Made by a program: the position numbers and the translations under genes. Shown here one piece after another: positions 1 to 8,326 of a stretch of DNA of 64,000 nucleotides. The notes under the pieces were generated by a model. The model saw only the letters and a list, made by a program, of their open reading frames with translations, was not told where the DNA came from and did not search any database. Source of the stretch: a bacterium (GTDB lineage: Bacteria; Elusimicrobiota; Elusimicrobia; Elusimicrobiales; UBA9959). Numbering within the stretch: the stretch's first letter is position 1; the number at the start of each line of letters is the position of its first letter. The stretch is taken from contig JAJZPL010000002.1 in NCBI GenBank assembly GCA_021811185.1, positions 95,917-159,916 on the forward strand. Reading direction: 5' to 3'.

Positions 1-132
1 GAAATCCATGTACATCTTGTTGAGCTCGTCGGAGCGTTTCAGGTCGGCGGGAGAGATCTTCTCATAGCCGTTCTTGTTGGTGAAAGAGAGGTCCTGCTGC
101 TTGCCGGTCTTTTTCGCGGGTTTAGTTTTCAT
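1..132 (-). CDS. N-terminus of a putative M18-family aminopeptidase (partial)
   Basis: Only the first 44 codons lie in the window; the gene runs off the left edge. The start ATG at 132-130 is preceded on the minus strand by a perfect AGGAGG (143-138) five bases away. The peptide begins with a lysine-rich stretch followed by NKNGYEKISPADLKRSDELN. This resembles the N-terminal helix of M18 aspartyl aminopeptidases of the clostridial 'aminopeptidase 1' type (KNGWEKIS...), as I remember that family. The zinc ligands would lie outside the window, so the assignment rests on this short stretch alone. It is divergent from the MFS gene. Confidence 0.5.
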   Translation of the reverse strand, partial: MKTKPAKKTGKQQDLSFTNKNGYEKISPADLKRSDELNKMYMDF

Positions 133-193
133 TGCTGCCTCCTGTGGCGGTTTTGCTGGAAATTCTATTTATATATTAGCATAATCTTTTTGC

Positions 194-199
194 TATTAT
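194..199 (+). promoter_or_regulatory. Candidate -10 box (TATTAT) for the MFS gene
   Basis: TATTAT lies 17 bases before the MFS start codon, in the only AT-rich stretch of the intergenic region. No convincing -35 box is visible. The predicted leader is only about 10 nt and contains no Shine-Dalgarno sequence. Confidence 0.3.
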
Positions 200-216
200 A
201 GTACTACCGAATCAAC

Positions 217-1425
217 ATGAATTCCGACGGCTACTCCAAAAAAGTCCTAACCCTCATCTTCTGCCTCAGCCTTTTTAACTATATAGACCGCCAGGTCCTT
301 TACGCGGTCTTCCCGCTTATAAAAACGGACCTGCGCCTGAGCGATTCCGAGCTGGGCTTCCTGGCCTCCTCGTTCATGATCGTCTATATGTGCTTCGCCC
401 CTTTCACAGGGTACCTGGGCGACAGGATACGCCGGCCGCTCATCCTGGGCGTAAGCGCCATTTTCTGGAGCATCTCCACGGTCTTCAGCGGCATCGCGAA
501 GACCTACGGCCAGCTGATCTTCGCCCGCTCGGCGGTAGGCATAGGCGAGGCGGGTTACGCCACCGTCTCCCCGTCTTTCCTGGCGGAGTGGTTCCCGGTG
601 GAAAAGCGGGCCAGGGTGATGGCCCTTTACGCGCTGGCCATCCCGGCCGGCAGCGCCGTGGGCTACCTGCTGGGCGGCTACCTGGGCCAGCGATTCGGCT
701 GGCGTAACGCCTTTTATATAGTGGCCGTGCCGGGGATGCTGCTGGGCGTGACCTCGTTCTTCCTGAAAGAAACTCCGGAAAAGAAGGAGCGCTCGGAGCA
801 TATCCCGCTGAAGGGCTACCTTGCGCTTTTTAAGAACCGCACCTACCTGCTGATCAGCCTCTCGCAGGCCATCGGCACTTTCTCCATAGGCGGGCTGGCC
901 GCCTGGATGCCTTCCTATTTCGTGCGCGCCTTCGGGCTGTCCGTGGCCAGGGCCGGCTTCCTTTTCGGCGCGGTTACGGTGACGGCGGGCATCGCCGGCA
1001 GTTTCGCCGGGGGCTGGGCGGCCGACTGGCTGCACAAGCGCACCAGACGCGCCTACTTCATAGTGGGCTACCTTAGTTTCTTCATCAGTATCCCGTTCGG
1101 GGTACTGGCCGTGCTTACCTCGAACCTGAACCTGGCGCTCGCCATGGTCTTCCTGTCCGAGTTCTTCATCTTCGCCTATTCCGGGCCTTACCACGCCGCT
1201 ATCGTCGAGACCGTGCCGGTCACCATGCGCTCCATGGCCTTCGCGCTGAACATCTTCATCATCCACGCGCTGGGCGACGCGGTCTCGCCTTTCCTGCTGG
1301 GCATCGTTTCGGACGCCGCCGGCCTGCAGGTGGCCATCTTCCTCGCCATGATCTACCTGCTGCTGGGCGGAGTAACCTCCATCCTGGCGGGGGAAACTTA
1401 CAAGAAGGATTTCCATATCGCATGA
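217..1425 (+). CDS. MFS transporter, spinster-like
   Basis: Predicted 12-TM major facilitator permease of 402 aa, a normal length for the superfamily. The N-terminal FNYIDRQVL in TM1, the loop 2-3 motif A variant GYLGDRIRRP (residues 65-74) and GIGEAGYATVSPSFLAEWFP in TM4-5 are typical of the spinster (Spns) branch, whose eukaryotic members move sphingolipids or lysolipids. The bacterial substrates are mostly unknown, so no substrate is assigned. A second motif A-like loop (ADWLHKRTRR) lies between TM8 and TM9. The stop codon overlaps the start of the pseudouridine synthase gene by four bases (ATGA), implying one transcript. Confidence 0.85.
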   Translation: MNSDGYSKKVLTLIFCLSLFNYIDRQVLYAVFPLIKTDLRLSDSELGFLASSFMIVYMCFAPFTGYLGDRIRRPLILGVSAIFWSISTVFSGIAKTYGQLIFARSAVGIGEAGYATVSPSFLAEWFPVEKRARVMALYALAIPAGSAVGYLLGGYLGQRFGWRNAFYIVAVPGMLLGVTSFFLKETPEKKERSEHIPLKGYLALFKNRTYLLISLSQAIGTFSIGGLAAWMPSYFVRAFGLSVARAGFLFGAVTVTAGIAGSFAGGWAADWLHKRTRRAYFIVGYLSFFISIPFGVLAVLTSNLNLALAMVFLSEFFIFAYSGPYHAAIVETVPVTMRSMAFALNIFIIHALGDAVSPFLLGIVSDAAGLQVAIFLAMIYLLLGGVTSILAGETYKKDFHIA

Positions 1426-2069
1426 AAGACCTATTCGAAGTGGTAAAAGAGACCCCGGAACTGCTGGTGATCAACAAGCCTTCGGGCCTGCTCACCATGC
1501 CCGCGCGCGGCGACCTGGCCAAGGAGAAGCACCTGGTGGGCCTGCTGCACCAGAAGTTCGGCAAGGTCTACGTGACCCACCGCCTCGACCGCGACGCCAG
1601 CGGCCTGATCATTTTCGCGCGCACCGCCGCGGCGCACCGCTACTACTCCGGGCTCTTCGAGACCCGCGAGGTGGAGAAGCACTACCTGGTGGTGGTGGAG
1701 GGAAAGATAGAGGAGCGGCGGGGCGAGATAGACAAGCCGCTGAAAGAGCGGGGCTCCGGGCGCATGTCCGTAGTGTTCGACGGTAAAAAGTCGCTCACCA
1801 GGTATTCCGTGATCGAAAAGCTGAAAGCCTCCACGATCCTGGACGTTTCCATAGTGACCGGCAGGCGGCACCAGATCCGGGCGCATATGTATTCCATCGA
1901 GCACCCGGTGCTTGGCGACAGGCTTTACGGCGACGCCGTGAAGCAGGCCAGGTACCCGCGGCTGATGCTGCATTCCTGGAAGCTCAAGTTTAAGGATATG
2001 GGCGGCAAGACCCTGTCCTTCGAAGTGTATCCGCCTAAGGATTTCATGGGCGTGCTGAAAGTGCTCTGA
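1422..2069 (+). CDS. RluA-family RNA pseudouridine synthase
   Basis: Isomerises uridine to pseudouridine in rRNA or tRNA. The catalytic motif HRLDRDASGL is at residues 53-62, with Asp56 as the expected nucleophile, and the C-terminal GRRHQIRAHM is the second RluA signature. At 215 aa it contains only the catalytic domain. It has no N-terminal S4 RNA-binding domain, so it resembles the short RluA/TruC forms more than RluC/D. The ATG overlaps the upstream MFS stop by four bases, so translational coupling is likely. The target nucleotide cannot be deduced. Confidence 0.9.
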   Translation: MKDLFEVVKETPELLVINKPSGLLTMPARGDLAKEKHLVGLLHQKFGKVYVTHRLDRDASGLIIFARTAAAHRYYSGLFETREVEKHYLVVVEGKIEERRGEIDKPLKERGSGRMSVVFDGKKSLTRYSVIEKLKASTILDVSIVTGRRHQIRAHMYSIEHPVLGDRLYGDAVKQARYPRLMLHSWKLKFKDMGGKTLSFEVYPPKDFMGVLKVL

Positions 2070-2076
2070 AATAATA

Positions 2077-2082
2077 TAGAAT
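2077..2082 (+). promoter_or_regulatory. Candidate -10 box (TAGAAT) upstream of the DUF2892 gene
   Basis: TAGAAT just after the RluA-type gene matches the -10 form used repeatedly in this window. It would give a leader of about 95 nt that contains the hairpin at 2102-2131. No clear -35 box. Confidence 0.35.
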
Positions 2083-2101
2083 CCGGGTATGCGCCGTTGA
2101 C

Positions 2102-2131
2102 CAAGGCATCTTCGCGGTGCCTTGTTCTTTT
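2102..2131 (+). terminator. Rho-independent terminator or attenuator hairpin
   Basis: Seven-base stem CAAGGCA / TGCCTTG (2102-2108 and 2118-2124) with a 9-nt loop, followed by TTCTTTT. It ends the MFS-RluA transcript. If the TAGAAT box at 2077 is active it would also sit in the leader of the next gene. Confidence 0.65.
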
Positions 2132-2183
2132 ATGAAACTCAGGGGTTCCGGGGGCATCTGATTATGCGGTACAGGGAGGGGTT

Positions 2184-2390
2184 ATGATAACCAAGAACGT
2201 CGGCAATGCGGACAGGATCATAAGGATCGTAGTCGGCCTGGCTTTATTTTTCGCGGCCTACAGCACCGGCGGCGCCGCCGCCATCGTGCTGGCTATAGCC
2301 GGGGTGATAGCGCTGGCCACGGGGCTTATAGGCTGGTGCGGCCTGTATACCCTGCTGGGCATAAACACCTGCAAGATAGACAAGCCCTAG
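2184..2390 (+). CDS. DUF2892-family small inner-membrane protein
   Basis: A 68-aa protein with the DUF2892 layout: a short N-terminal KNVGNADRIIRIVVGLAL, two hydrophobic segments (about residues 14-30 and 33-50) and the conserved end GWCGLYTLLGINTCK. The family is the membrane part of YgaP-like rhodanese proteins and also occurs alone, with no defined activity. The two cysteines in WCGLY and NTCK are family-typical. A GGGAGGGG Shine-Dalgarno lies just before the ATG. Confidence 0.85.
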   Translation: MITKNVGNADRIIRIVVGLALFFAAYSTGGAAAIVLAIAGVIALATGLIGWCGLYTLLGINTCKIDKP

Positions 2391-2392
2391 CC

Positions 2393-5300
2393 TTACCTGG
2401 CGGACAGTTGCAATTCCGCCGAACTCTCGACTCCCCCGGAGAGGAAGGTTATTCCGACCTTCTGCCCGGGGGAGAGTTTTTTTAGCGCCTCGGAATAGGC
2501 CTTCAGCCCGTCCACCGGTTCCCCGTTAACCGCTATGATAACGTCGCCGGCCCTGAAGGCGGTGGCCGCCAGCGGCGAGCCCGGGGTTACGTCCTGGGCG
2601 CGCACGCCTTTCCCTTCGAACGTGAAATCCGGCACCAGGCCCGTGGAAACTTTGCGCGCGGGCCCCGCGGCCTTCACCGCGCCCGCCGCGCCGGAAGGGC
2701 GGGTGAGGAAGTCGGAATCGCCGGCCAGGTAATCTATGATCTCGCGCGCGAATTCGGCCTGTTTTACGATGCCGGCCGCGTCTATCTTCTCCGCCGTGTC
2801 GGTGGGCTTGTGGTAGTCCGCCTTGGGGCCGCTGAAGAACTGCACCGCCGGCACGCCTTTCTCTATGAAGGAAACCTGGTCGCTGGAATCCAGGTCCTCC
2901 TTTACCAGGTCGTAGTCCGCGCCGGTGACGAAACCTGCCCCGCGGAAAATATGCACCCATTTATCCGACGAGTTAGCCCCCAGCACCAGGACCTTGCCGC
3001 TCCCCAGGCGGCCGACCGTGTCGAAGTTCAAGGCGGCGTCCATCTTCTCCGCTGCACCTGCCGGCAGCCCCGTCATGAAAGCCCTTGAGCCCGCCAGCCC
3101 GGCCTCTTCCCCGTCGAAAGCGGCGAATATTATGGAGCGCGGGGCGGGGTGTTTGCCGTAATAGCGCGCCAGTTCCAGCAGCAGCGCCACGCCCGAGGCG
3201 TTGTCGTCCGCGCCCGGGTAGACCGCCCCGTTAGCGGCCGGCAGGTGGTCGTAATGCGCGCTCAATACCACGGTTTCTTCTTTTTTCGAAACTCCGGGCA
3301 GAATGCCCAGCACGTTGGCCAACCCTGGTTTGTTCTGCTCCGCGGTGAAGTCCTTTCCGTTAAAAGGTTTAAGCCCCGCTTTTTTAAATTCAGAAACTAT
3401 ATACGCGGCGGCTTTCTCATGGCCGCGCGATCCCGGGCTCCTGCCTCCGGGCAGAGCGGCCAGGAACTCCACGGTGTCCTTTATCCGGTCTTTCGAGAAG
3501 GCCGAGGGCGGTTCGGCCAGCGCCGTTCTCGGGTGAGGGTTCGGAGTTACATCCCCTCCGCCGGGAAGGTCGCGGGCCAGGGGGGAGGCCGATATCTCCC
3601 ACAGCCCGGCGGCGAGGGAATTCATCCCGCGGTCGAAAACGAGCCAGGAGTATTTGCCGTAATGCGGCAGTTTTACGGCCAGCAGCGGCAGCTTATCCGG
3701 GCTGCCCGAGATTACCAGCCCGGCGGAGAGGCCGGCGAAGACAAAAGTGTTCCCTTCGCGCGGGAAGCGGCGGTTGCCTATGGTTACGGTGTCCGTCGAG
3801 AAGCGCGCGCCGTAGACTTCCAGGTCCTTTTCCAGGCCCGGGGCCAGCCTGTTCTCCGAGCCAAGCACCCAGTAAGCGCCGCCGGAAGGCGCCGTGCCGG
3901 TGTCGGAGAGAACTGCCGGCAGGTTCTCTTTGTCCTTGGTCCAGGCGCCGGCCAGGGCGCGCCAGGGCGCGGCGGCGCCGCCGGGGGGGAGGACCAGGCC
4001 CGGGGTCTTCGCGCCCAGCAGGCGGGAAAGGGTGGGGGGAGTTTCACCCGGGTCGAGCTTCCGGAACACGTCGAAGTCCGGGTCTATCTCCAGCCGCTCG
4101 GGGCGGACCGGGGAGGTGTAGGTGTAAGTCTCTTCCCTGGAATCCATGGCCAGCATCTTGACGCGTGGCTGGCCGAGGCCCTTTATGTAGATGGACGCCG
4201 GCACCTGCAGCGCGTAGGCCGGGCCGTCCTGCTTCTGTACCAGGGTGAACTGCAGGTCGTAGCCTTCCAGCCCCGGGCCCAGCTTCACGTCCTTCAGCTC
4301 CAGCTCGGGCGCGCCCGCGCGTTCCGTCCACTGTGCGAAGAAGTCTTTGAGCCGCCCGGCCCCGGTGAATTTTTCGAAAGAAGCCCGCAGGTCCGCGTAC
4401 GAGGCGTACTTGAACTTGTTCGTCGCGTAAAAATCCCTCAGCGCTTTCCTGAAATTGTCGTCGCCGACCAGGTTCCTGAGCATGTGGAACATCATAAGGG
4501 CTTTGCCGTAGCCCACCGCTTCGGAGGCGGAGGAGTGCCGCGAGCGGAAGGCGGTCAGCGGGAAATCCTTGCCGGCCGAGACGTAGTCCGCGTACTTCTG
4601 CAGCGTGGTCATGCGGTACTCGCGCCCTTTGCCGCGGTATTCGGCTATAAGGTAGTCGGCCAGGTAGGCTGTGAGGCCTTCGGACCAGTTGCCTTTTTCA
4701 TAATCCACGAACACGCCGTTGCCCCACCAGTTGTGCAGGATCTCGTGCGGGTAGGAAGAGTTCAGGATGAAAGGCAGGCGCAGTACCTGCGGCCCGAGCA
4801 GCGTGAACGACGGGAGGCCGTAGCCGGTATCCCAGAAATTCTCTACCAGCGCGAACTTGCCGTAGGGATAAGGGCCTATCAGGTCCGAATACATCTTGAT
4901 ATACTTCGTGTCGGCTTCCAGGTATTTGGAGGCAAGCGCCTCGTCGGGCGAGCGCAGGAAAACGTAATACGTCCGCGGGCCGTCCTTGACGGAGTATTCG
5001 GAGTATTTGCCGCAGGTCAGGGTTATCTCGTCCTGGGGGACCCTGGTATCCCAGACCGTCCGGTTCGTCCCGTCCCCGGTCTTGCGGCTGACCCTGTCGC
5101 CGCCCGCCACGGTGTCGTACGGGGCCGGGAGCGCGGTCCGCAGCCGGAATGTGACCAGCGCGCCGGCCGTGAAGGGGTACCAGCCGGAGGACCCCGCCAG
5201 GTAGCAGCCGTCGGCGGAGATGATGCCGGGTGTTTCGGAGAAGGAGCGCGAATATTCCTCGGCCTGTTCGCCCAGCGGGTGCGCTATTACGCCGGCATAC

Positions 5301-5623
5301 TTAAGCCTGAAAGACCGGAAGGCTTTGGGGGAGGCCAGCCGGTAGGTTTCCATCGGCGCGGAGTCCGAAGAGAAATTGATGCCGTAGGCCGCCCCGGCCT
5401 TTTCCGCGGTAAGCGTTTCCAGCGTCCCGCCGGCGGCCGCGGGGTTGAGCCCCTGGTGCAGGGAGAAGACGTAGTAGGTCGCCGGGGCCGGCAGCGTAAC
5501 GGTGTCTTCCGCTTCCAGCCGCCCGGTGCCCGGGAAAATATCGATTTTCAAATTATGATCCACCGGCCCGGCCTGGGCCGTCCCCGCCGCCAGCATAAAG
5601 AATGAAAAGATTGTTTTTAACAT
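2393..5623 (-). CDS. Secreted M1-M28 metallopeptidase fusion with C-terminal PDZ domain
   Basis: A 1076-aa exported protein with signal peptide MLKTIFSFFMLAAGTAQAG. The N-terminal half is an M1 gluzincin: HEILH at residues 293-297 and Glu315 in GNWSEGLTAY. The spacing between the second His and that Glu is 17 residues, one fewer than in E. coli PepN. The second half is an M28 aminopeptidase with SAHYDHL (His790), GADDNASG (Asp806), FDGEEAG and a YHKPTDT ligand motif. The last 80 residues form a PDZ domain (GSPLAATAFRAGDVIIAVNG). Both peptidase domains keep their zinc ligands, so two independent aminopeptidase activities in the periplasm or at the cell surface are plausible. It stands alone, divergent from the phosphopentomutase-like gene. 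Confidence 0.85.
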   Translation of the reverse strand: MLKTIFSFFMLAAGTAQAGPVDHNLKIDIFPGTGRLEAEDTVTLPAPATYYVFSLHQGLNPAAAGGTLETLTAEKAGAAYGINFSSDSAPMETYRLASPKAFRSFRLKYAGVIAHPLGEQAEEYSRSFSETPGIISADGCYLAGSSGWYPFTAGALVTFRLRTALPAPYDTVAGGDRVSRKTGDGTNRTVWDTRVPQDEITLTCGKYSEYSVKDGPRTYYVFLRSPDEALASKYLEADTKYIKMYSDLIGPYPYGKFALVENFWDTGYGLPSFTLLGPQVLRLPFILNSSYPHEILHNWWGNGVFVDYEKGNWSEGLTAYLADYLIAEYRGKGREYRMTTLQKYADYVSAGKDFPLTAFRSRHSSASEAVGYGKALMMFHMLRNLVGDDNFRKALRDFYATNKFKYASYADLRASFEKFTGAGRLKDFFAQWTERAGAPELELKDVKLGPGLEGYDLQFTLVQKQDGPAYALQVPASIYIKGLGQPRVKMLAMDSREETYTYTSPVRPERLEIDPDFDVFRKLDPGETPPTLSRLLGAKTPGLVLPPGGAAAPWRALAGAWTKDKENLPAVLSDTGTAPSGGAYWVLGSENRLAPGLEKDLEVYGARFSTDTVTIGNRRFPREGNTFVFAGLSAGLVISGSPDKLPLLAVKLPHYGKYSWLVFDRGMNSLAAGLWEISASPLARDLPGGGDVTPNPHPRTALAEPPSAFSKDRIKDTVEFLAALPGGRSPGSRGHEKAAAYIVSEFKKAGLKPFNGKDFTAEQNKPGLANVLGILPGVSKKEETVVLSAHYDHLPAANGAVYPGADDNASGVALLLELARYYGKHPAPRSIIFAAFDGEEAGLAGSRAFMTGLPAGAAEKMDAALNFDTVGRLGSGKVLVLGANSSDKWVHIFRGAGFVTGADYDLVKEDLDSSDQVSFIEKGVPAVQFFSGPKADYHKPTDTAEKIDAAGIVKQAEFAREIIDYLAGDSDFLTRPSGAAGAVKAAGPARKVSTGLVPDFTFEGKGVRAQDVTPGSPLAATAFRAGDVIIAVNGEPVDGLKAYSEALKKLSPGQKVGITFLSGGVESSAELQLSAR

Positions 5624-5713
5624 ATGTCCCCGCCGTTTTGAAAAAATATTACAATATAGTACAACTTTTAAAACGGGCAGTCAGAGGACGCCCGCGCAGG
5701 CACTGGAGAACAT

Positions 5714-6943
5714 ATGAAACAAGGGACGAAGACCGCGCTGCTGCTGGTGATAGACGCCATGGGCCTTTCTACGCTGGAATACCTGCTCTCCAAATATCCC
5801 GGCAAGGTGAACCTGCCGAACCTCTCCCGGCTGGGCCTGGGCGGCATCGTCGCGCCGGAGTTTAAAAAGCGCTTCCCGGTAAAAGCCTCCGGCAAGGCTT
5901 ACGCCGCGGGCGTCTCGCAGGTGTCCGCCACCGCCGACAGCCTGGTGGGCCACCGCGAGATGATGGGCGTGATCGACCACCGCACCTACGACCTGTTCAA
6001 CGACGGGTTCAGCAAGGAGTACCTGGCCGAGCTGGAGCGCCGCATCGGCCGCAAGACCTTCTTCAACAAGATGGCGGGCGGCCTGGAGGCCATAGAGCTG
6101 AACGCCGCGGAGCACGAACGCACGGGCTCGCCCATCGTCTACGCCAGCAAGTGCGACCCTCTGATCCAGCTGGCCATGAACGAGGATATCATCCCTGTGC
6201 CCGAGCAGCACAAGATCGCCGACATCGCCTTCTCGCTCGGCCGCGAGATGGGCATCCCGATAACCCGCGCCATCGCGCGCTCCTATATAAGGAACAAGCA
6301 GGGCGAGATCATCCGCACCTCCAACCGGCACGACGCCGTGCTGCCTATCGGCCAGGATACCCTGGTGGACATTCTTCACAGGAACGCGGTCTGGACCGTG
6401 GCCGTGGGCAAGACCAGCGACCTGGTGAACACGTCGTATCACGCCAAGGTAAAGCTCAACAAGGAGATCTTCATCGATCCTTCGCTGAAGCTGCGCTTCG
6501 TGCACGCCAAGAAAAAGGACACCAACCCTTTCTCCATCCAGGGCACTATCAACGCGCTGCAGGCGGCGCACGCCGTGTACCGCCCCAAGGGCACGTTCAT
6601 CTTCACGAACCTCGTCGACACCGACAGCGTATACGGCCACACCCGCGATATCGAGGGCGGGCTGAAGTCGCTGGAGGAGATAGACCGGACGCTGCCGCTG
6701 ATCGAAAAGAACCTGGCCAAGGGCGACCTGCTGGGCATCACGGCTGACCACGGCATGCTGCACCGCGAGGACTACGGCTACCATAACAACGAGCCGCTGC
6801 CTTTCATCGCTTACCGCAAAGGCTGCGACAGGAAGCTCGGCGGGCTTAAGACCGGGCAGATGAAAGGGCTGGCCGACATCGGGAACGTGTTCGCGCAGTT
6901 CTTCGGCTTGCAGGGGGAATACAAGAAGATCGTTAAGCTGTAA
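5714..6943 (+). CDS. Phosphopentomutase-like alkaline-phosphatase-superfamily enzyme
   Basis: A 409-aa protein of DeoB length and layout. Visible metal-site motifs are VIDAMG (Asp14) near the N-terminus, LVDTDSVYGHTRD, and TADHGMLHRED followed by GYHNNEPLPF. The DeoB signature KDTxTGHWEMMG is here ADSLVGHREMMG, so Ser76 sits where the phosphorylated threonine normally is. Known DeoB enzymes interconvert ribose-1-phosphate and ribose-5-phosphate in nucleoside salvage. The altered nucleophile site means substrate and even mutase activity are uncertain. GGAG precedes the ATG. The gene ends at a long bidirectional hairpin. Confidence 0.75.
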   Translation: MKQGTKTALLLVIDAMGLSTLEYLLSKYPGKVNLPNLSRLGLGGIVAPEFKKRFPVKASGKAYAAGVSQVSATADSLVGHREMMGVIDHRTYDLFNDGFSKEYLAELERRIGRKTFFNKMAGGLEAIELNAAEHERTGSPIVYASKCDPLIQLAMNEDIIPVPEQHKIADIAFSLGREMGIPITRAIARSYIRNKQGEIIRTSNRHDAVLPIGQDTLVDILHRNAVWTVAVGKTSDLVNTSYHAKVKLNKEIFIDPSLKLRFVHAKKKDTNPFSIQGTINALQAAHAVYRPKGTFIFTNLVDTDSVYGHTRDIEGGLKSLEEIDRTLPLIEKNLAKGDLLGITADHGMLHREDYGYHNNEPLPFIAYRKGCDRKLGGLKTGQMKGLADIGNVFAQFFGLQGEYKKIVKL

Positions 6944-6962
6944 CTGGCTGGACTGGAAATAA

Positions 6963-7011
6963 AAAAAGGGGACAGGCTACTTTATCAAATAAAGTAGCCT
7001 GTCCCCTTTTT
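6963..7011. terminator. Very long perfect inverted repeat (bidirectional terminator or REP-like element)
   Basis: Two perfectly complementary 23-base arms (6963-6985 and 6989-7011) surround a CAA loop. Each arm contains GGGGACAGGCTACTTTAT or its complement and ends in an A or T run, so it can end transcription from both convergent genes. The arms are longer than in any other terminator here and resemble the GGGGACAGG-type REP hairpins mobilised by Y1 (RAYT) transposases. Confidence 0.8.
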
Positions 7012-7014
7012 GGC

Positions 7015-8256
7015 TTATTTGGCGGCGGCCACGGCCTGCGGGAAAACAGGCGCTACGAAAGAGGGGTCCACGAAAGCCCGGTAGGACTGGGGCGTGAGGG
7101 CGTCCCAGGTATACCTGTTGCCGGCGTTCCAGAGCACCCAGCTCTCAAGGTAGTTAAGGTGCGCCGCCGTGAGCTGCGCGCGGACCTGCGCCGGGCCGTA
7201 TTTCGGGACGCCGAGGTTGAAGTCCTGCAGGTAAGGGCGCAGCTTGGCGTAATTGGGGCCAAGTTTCACCATGGCGTCCTTCAGGCCCCGGTTGATCACC
7301 TTGTAGGGCTCGGCGTTGGGGCTCTTCAGGCCGTATTCGCCCGGGTAGTAGTGGGAAGGGTACATCATGGGGTAGACGTAGTCGGCGCCTGACGCCAGCG
7401 TGGCTATATCCTGGCCGATGCCCATGTCGTCCTTAACCGTGGTGGTCAGGCCGAACACGTCGGCCGAGATCTTAACGTTGTAGGGCGCCAGGCGCTTGCG
7501 CGCGTAGTCCAGGAAATCCTTCAAATTGCTCGTGGCCGTCTGGCGGTTATGCGGCTTGGAGTAGCGGCAGAGCGCCGTGTTGCCCTCGGACGGGTAGCGC
7601 AGGTAGTCGAACTGGATCGAGTCGACGCCCAGCTTGGCGGCCAGTTCCGCGATGTCCAGGTTATAGTCCCACACTTCATGATTGTATGGGTCCACCCAGG
7701 TGGCGCCGTTGCGGCTGCGCCAGAGGTCGCCGGAGGGAGTGCGCACGGCGAGGTCCTTGCGGACCTTCGGCAGCACCTTGTCCTTGAACATGACGATGCG
7801 CGCGATGGTATAGATATGCGCGTCCTTGAAATCCTTGACCATGCCGGCCGGGTCGGTGATGGCCGACTCATGGGAACCCCATTTTACGGCTTTCTCCACG
7901 CCGGGGATATAAACTTTCCCGTCGGTCTCTTTGAGGGCGATGACTACCGCGTTGAGGACGGTGCCGGACATCTTCCGGATGATCTCGCGCCTGCTCCTGG
8001 CCGAGCCTGCGCCCCAGCAGGTGAGGTGGATGCCGCGGATCTGGTGCTGGGCCAGCACCAGTTCGTGCAGGGTAGTCGTGGAAATAGCGGCCTTAACGGT
8101 TTCGGTCGCCGCCTTTACGGTATCCGTGGCCGCCTGCGTAACCGCCGGTTTGGCCGACGTGCCGGCATGGTGCCTGGGGGCCGTTTTCGCGTGGTGGGTG
8201 CCGGCGGAAGCGGGGAGGGCGGAAGCGAGAAGTAAAAAAAGCGCTGTATGAAGCAT
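7015..8256 (-). CDS. Putative glycoside hydrolase, DUF4015 type
   Basis: A 413-aa exported protein: signal peptide MLHTALFLLLASALPASAG, an Ala/Thr/Lys-rich linker to about residue 65, then a TIM-barrel-like domain from IRGIHLTCWGAGS. Motifs typical of the DUF4015 putative glycosidase family are VDSIQFDYLRYPSEG, VKISADVFGLTT and ADYVYPMMYPSHYY. The Asp in QFDYLRYP and acidic residues on later strands are the likely active-site residues by analogy with GH13-like barrels. No biochemical specificity is known to me. It is divergent from the pullulanase gene. A TAAAAT box ends eight bases before the ATG and no Shine-Dalgarno is present. Confidence 0.75.
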   Translation of the reverse strand: MLHTALFLLLASALPASAGTHHAKTAPRHHAGTSAKPAVTQAATDTVKAATETVKAAISTTTLHELVLAQHQIRGIHLTCWGAGSARSRREIIRKMSGTVLNAVVIALKETDGKVYIPGVEKAVKWGSHESAITDPAGMVKDFKDAHIYTIARIVMFKDKVLPKVRKDLAVRTPSGDLWRSRNGATWVDPYNHEVWDYNLDIAELAAKLGVDSIQFDYLRYPSEGNTALCRYSKPHNRQTATSNLKDFLDYARKRLAPYNVKISADVFGLTTTVKDDMGIGQDIATLASGADYVYPMMYPSHYYPGEYGLKSPNAEPYKVINRGLKDAMVKLGPNYAKLRPYLQDFNLGVPKYGPAQVRAQLTAAHLNYLESWVLWNAGNRYTWDALTPQSYRAFVDPSFVAPVFPQAVAAAK

Positions 8257-8264
8257 ATGGATAT

Positions 8265-8274
8265 ATTTTACAAT
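8265..8274. promoter_or_regulatory. Overlapping divergent -10 boxes
   Basis: On the minus strand TAAAAT (8270-8265) lies 8 bases before the DUF4015 start codon. On the plus strand TACAAT (8269-8274) could serve the pullulanase gene. The two boxes share bases and no strong -35 box is visible on either side. Confidence 0.4.
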
Positions 8275-8326
8275 TTAGGCGCAGTGCTACGGAGAATTTT
8301 ATTCGCGGTCCGCTGTCGGGGGTTTT

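Noticed and set aside
3149-5605. 818-aa plus-strand ORF
   Set aside because: Antisense shadow of the M1-M28 gene in high-GC DNA; Arg/Gly/Val-rich without domain motifs.
5624-5713. Promoter boxes in the divergent gap before the phosphopentomutase-like gene
   Set aside because: TACAAT and TATAGT are present but no -35 box lies at a workable distance, so no promoter is called.
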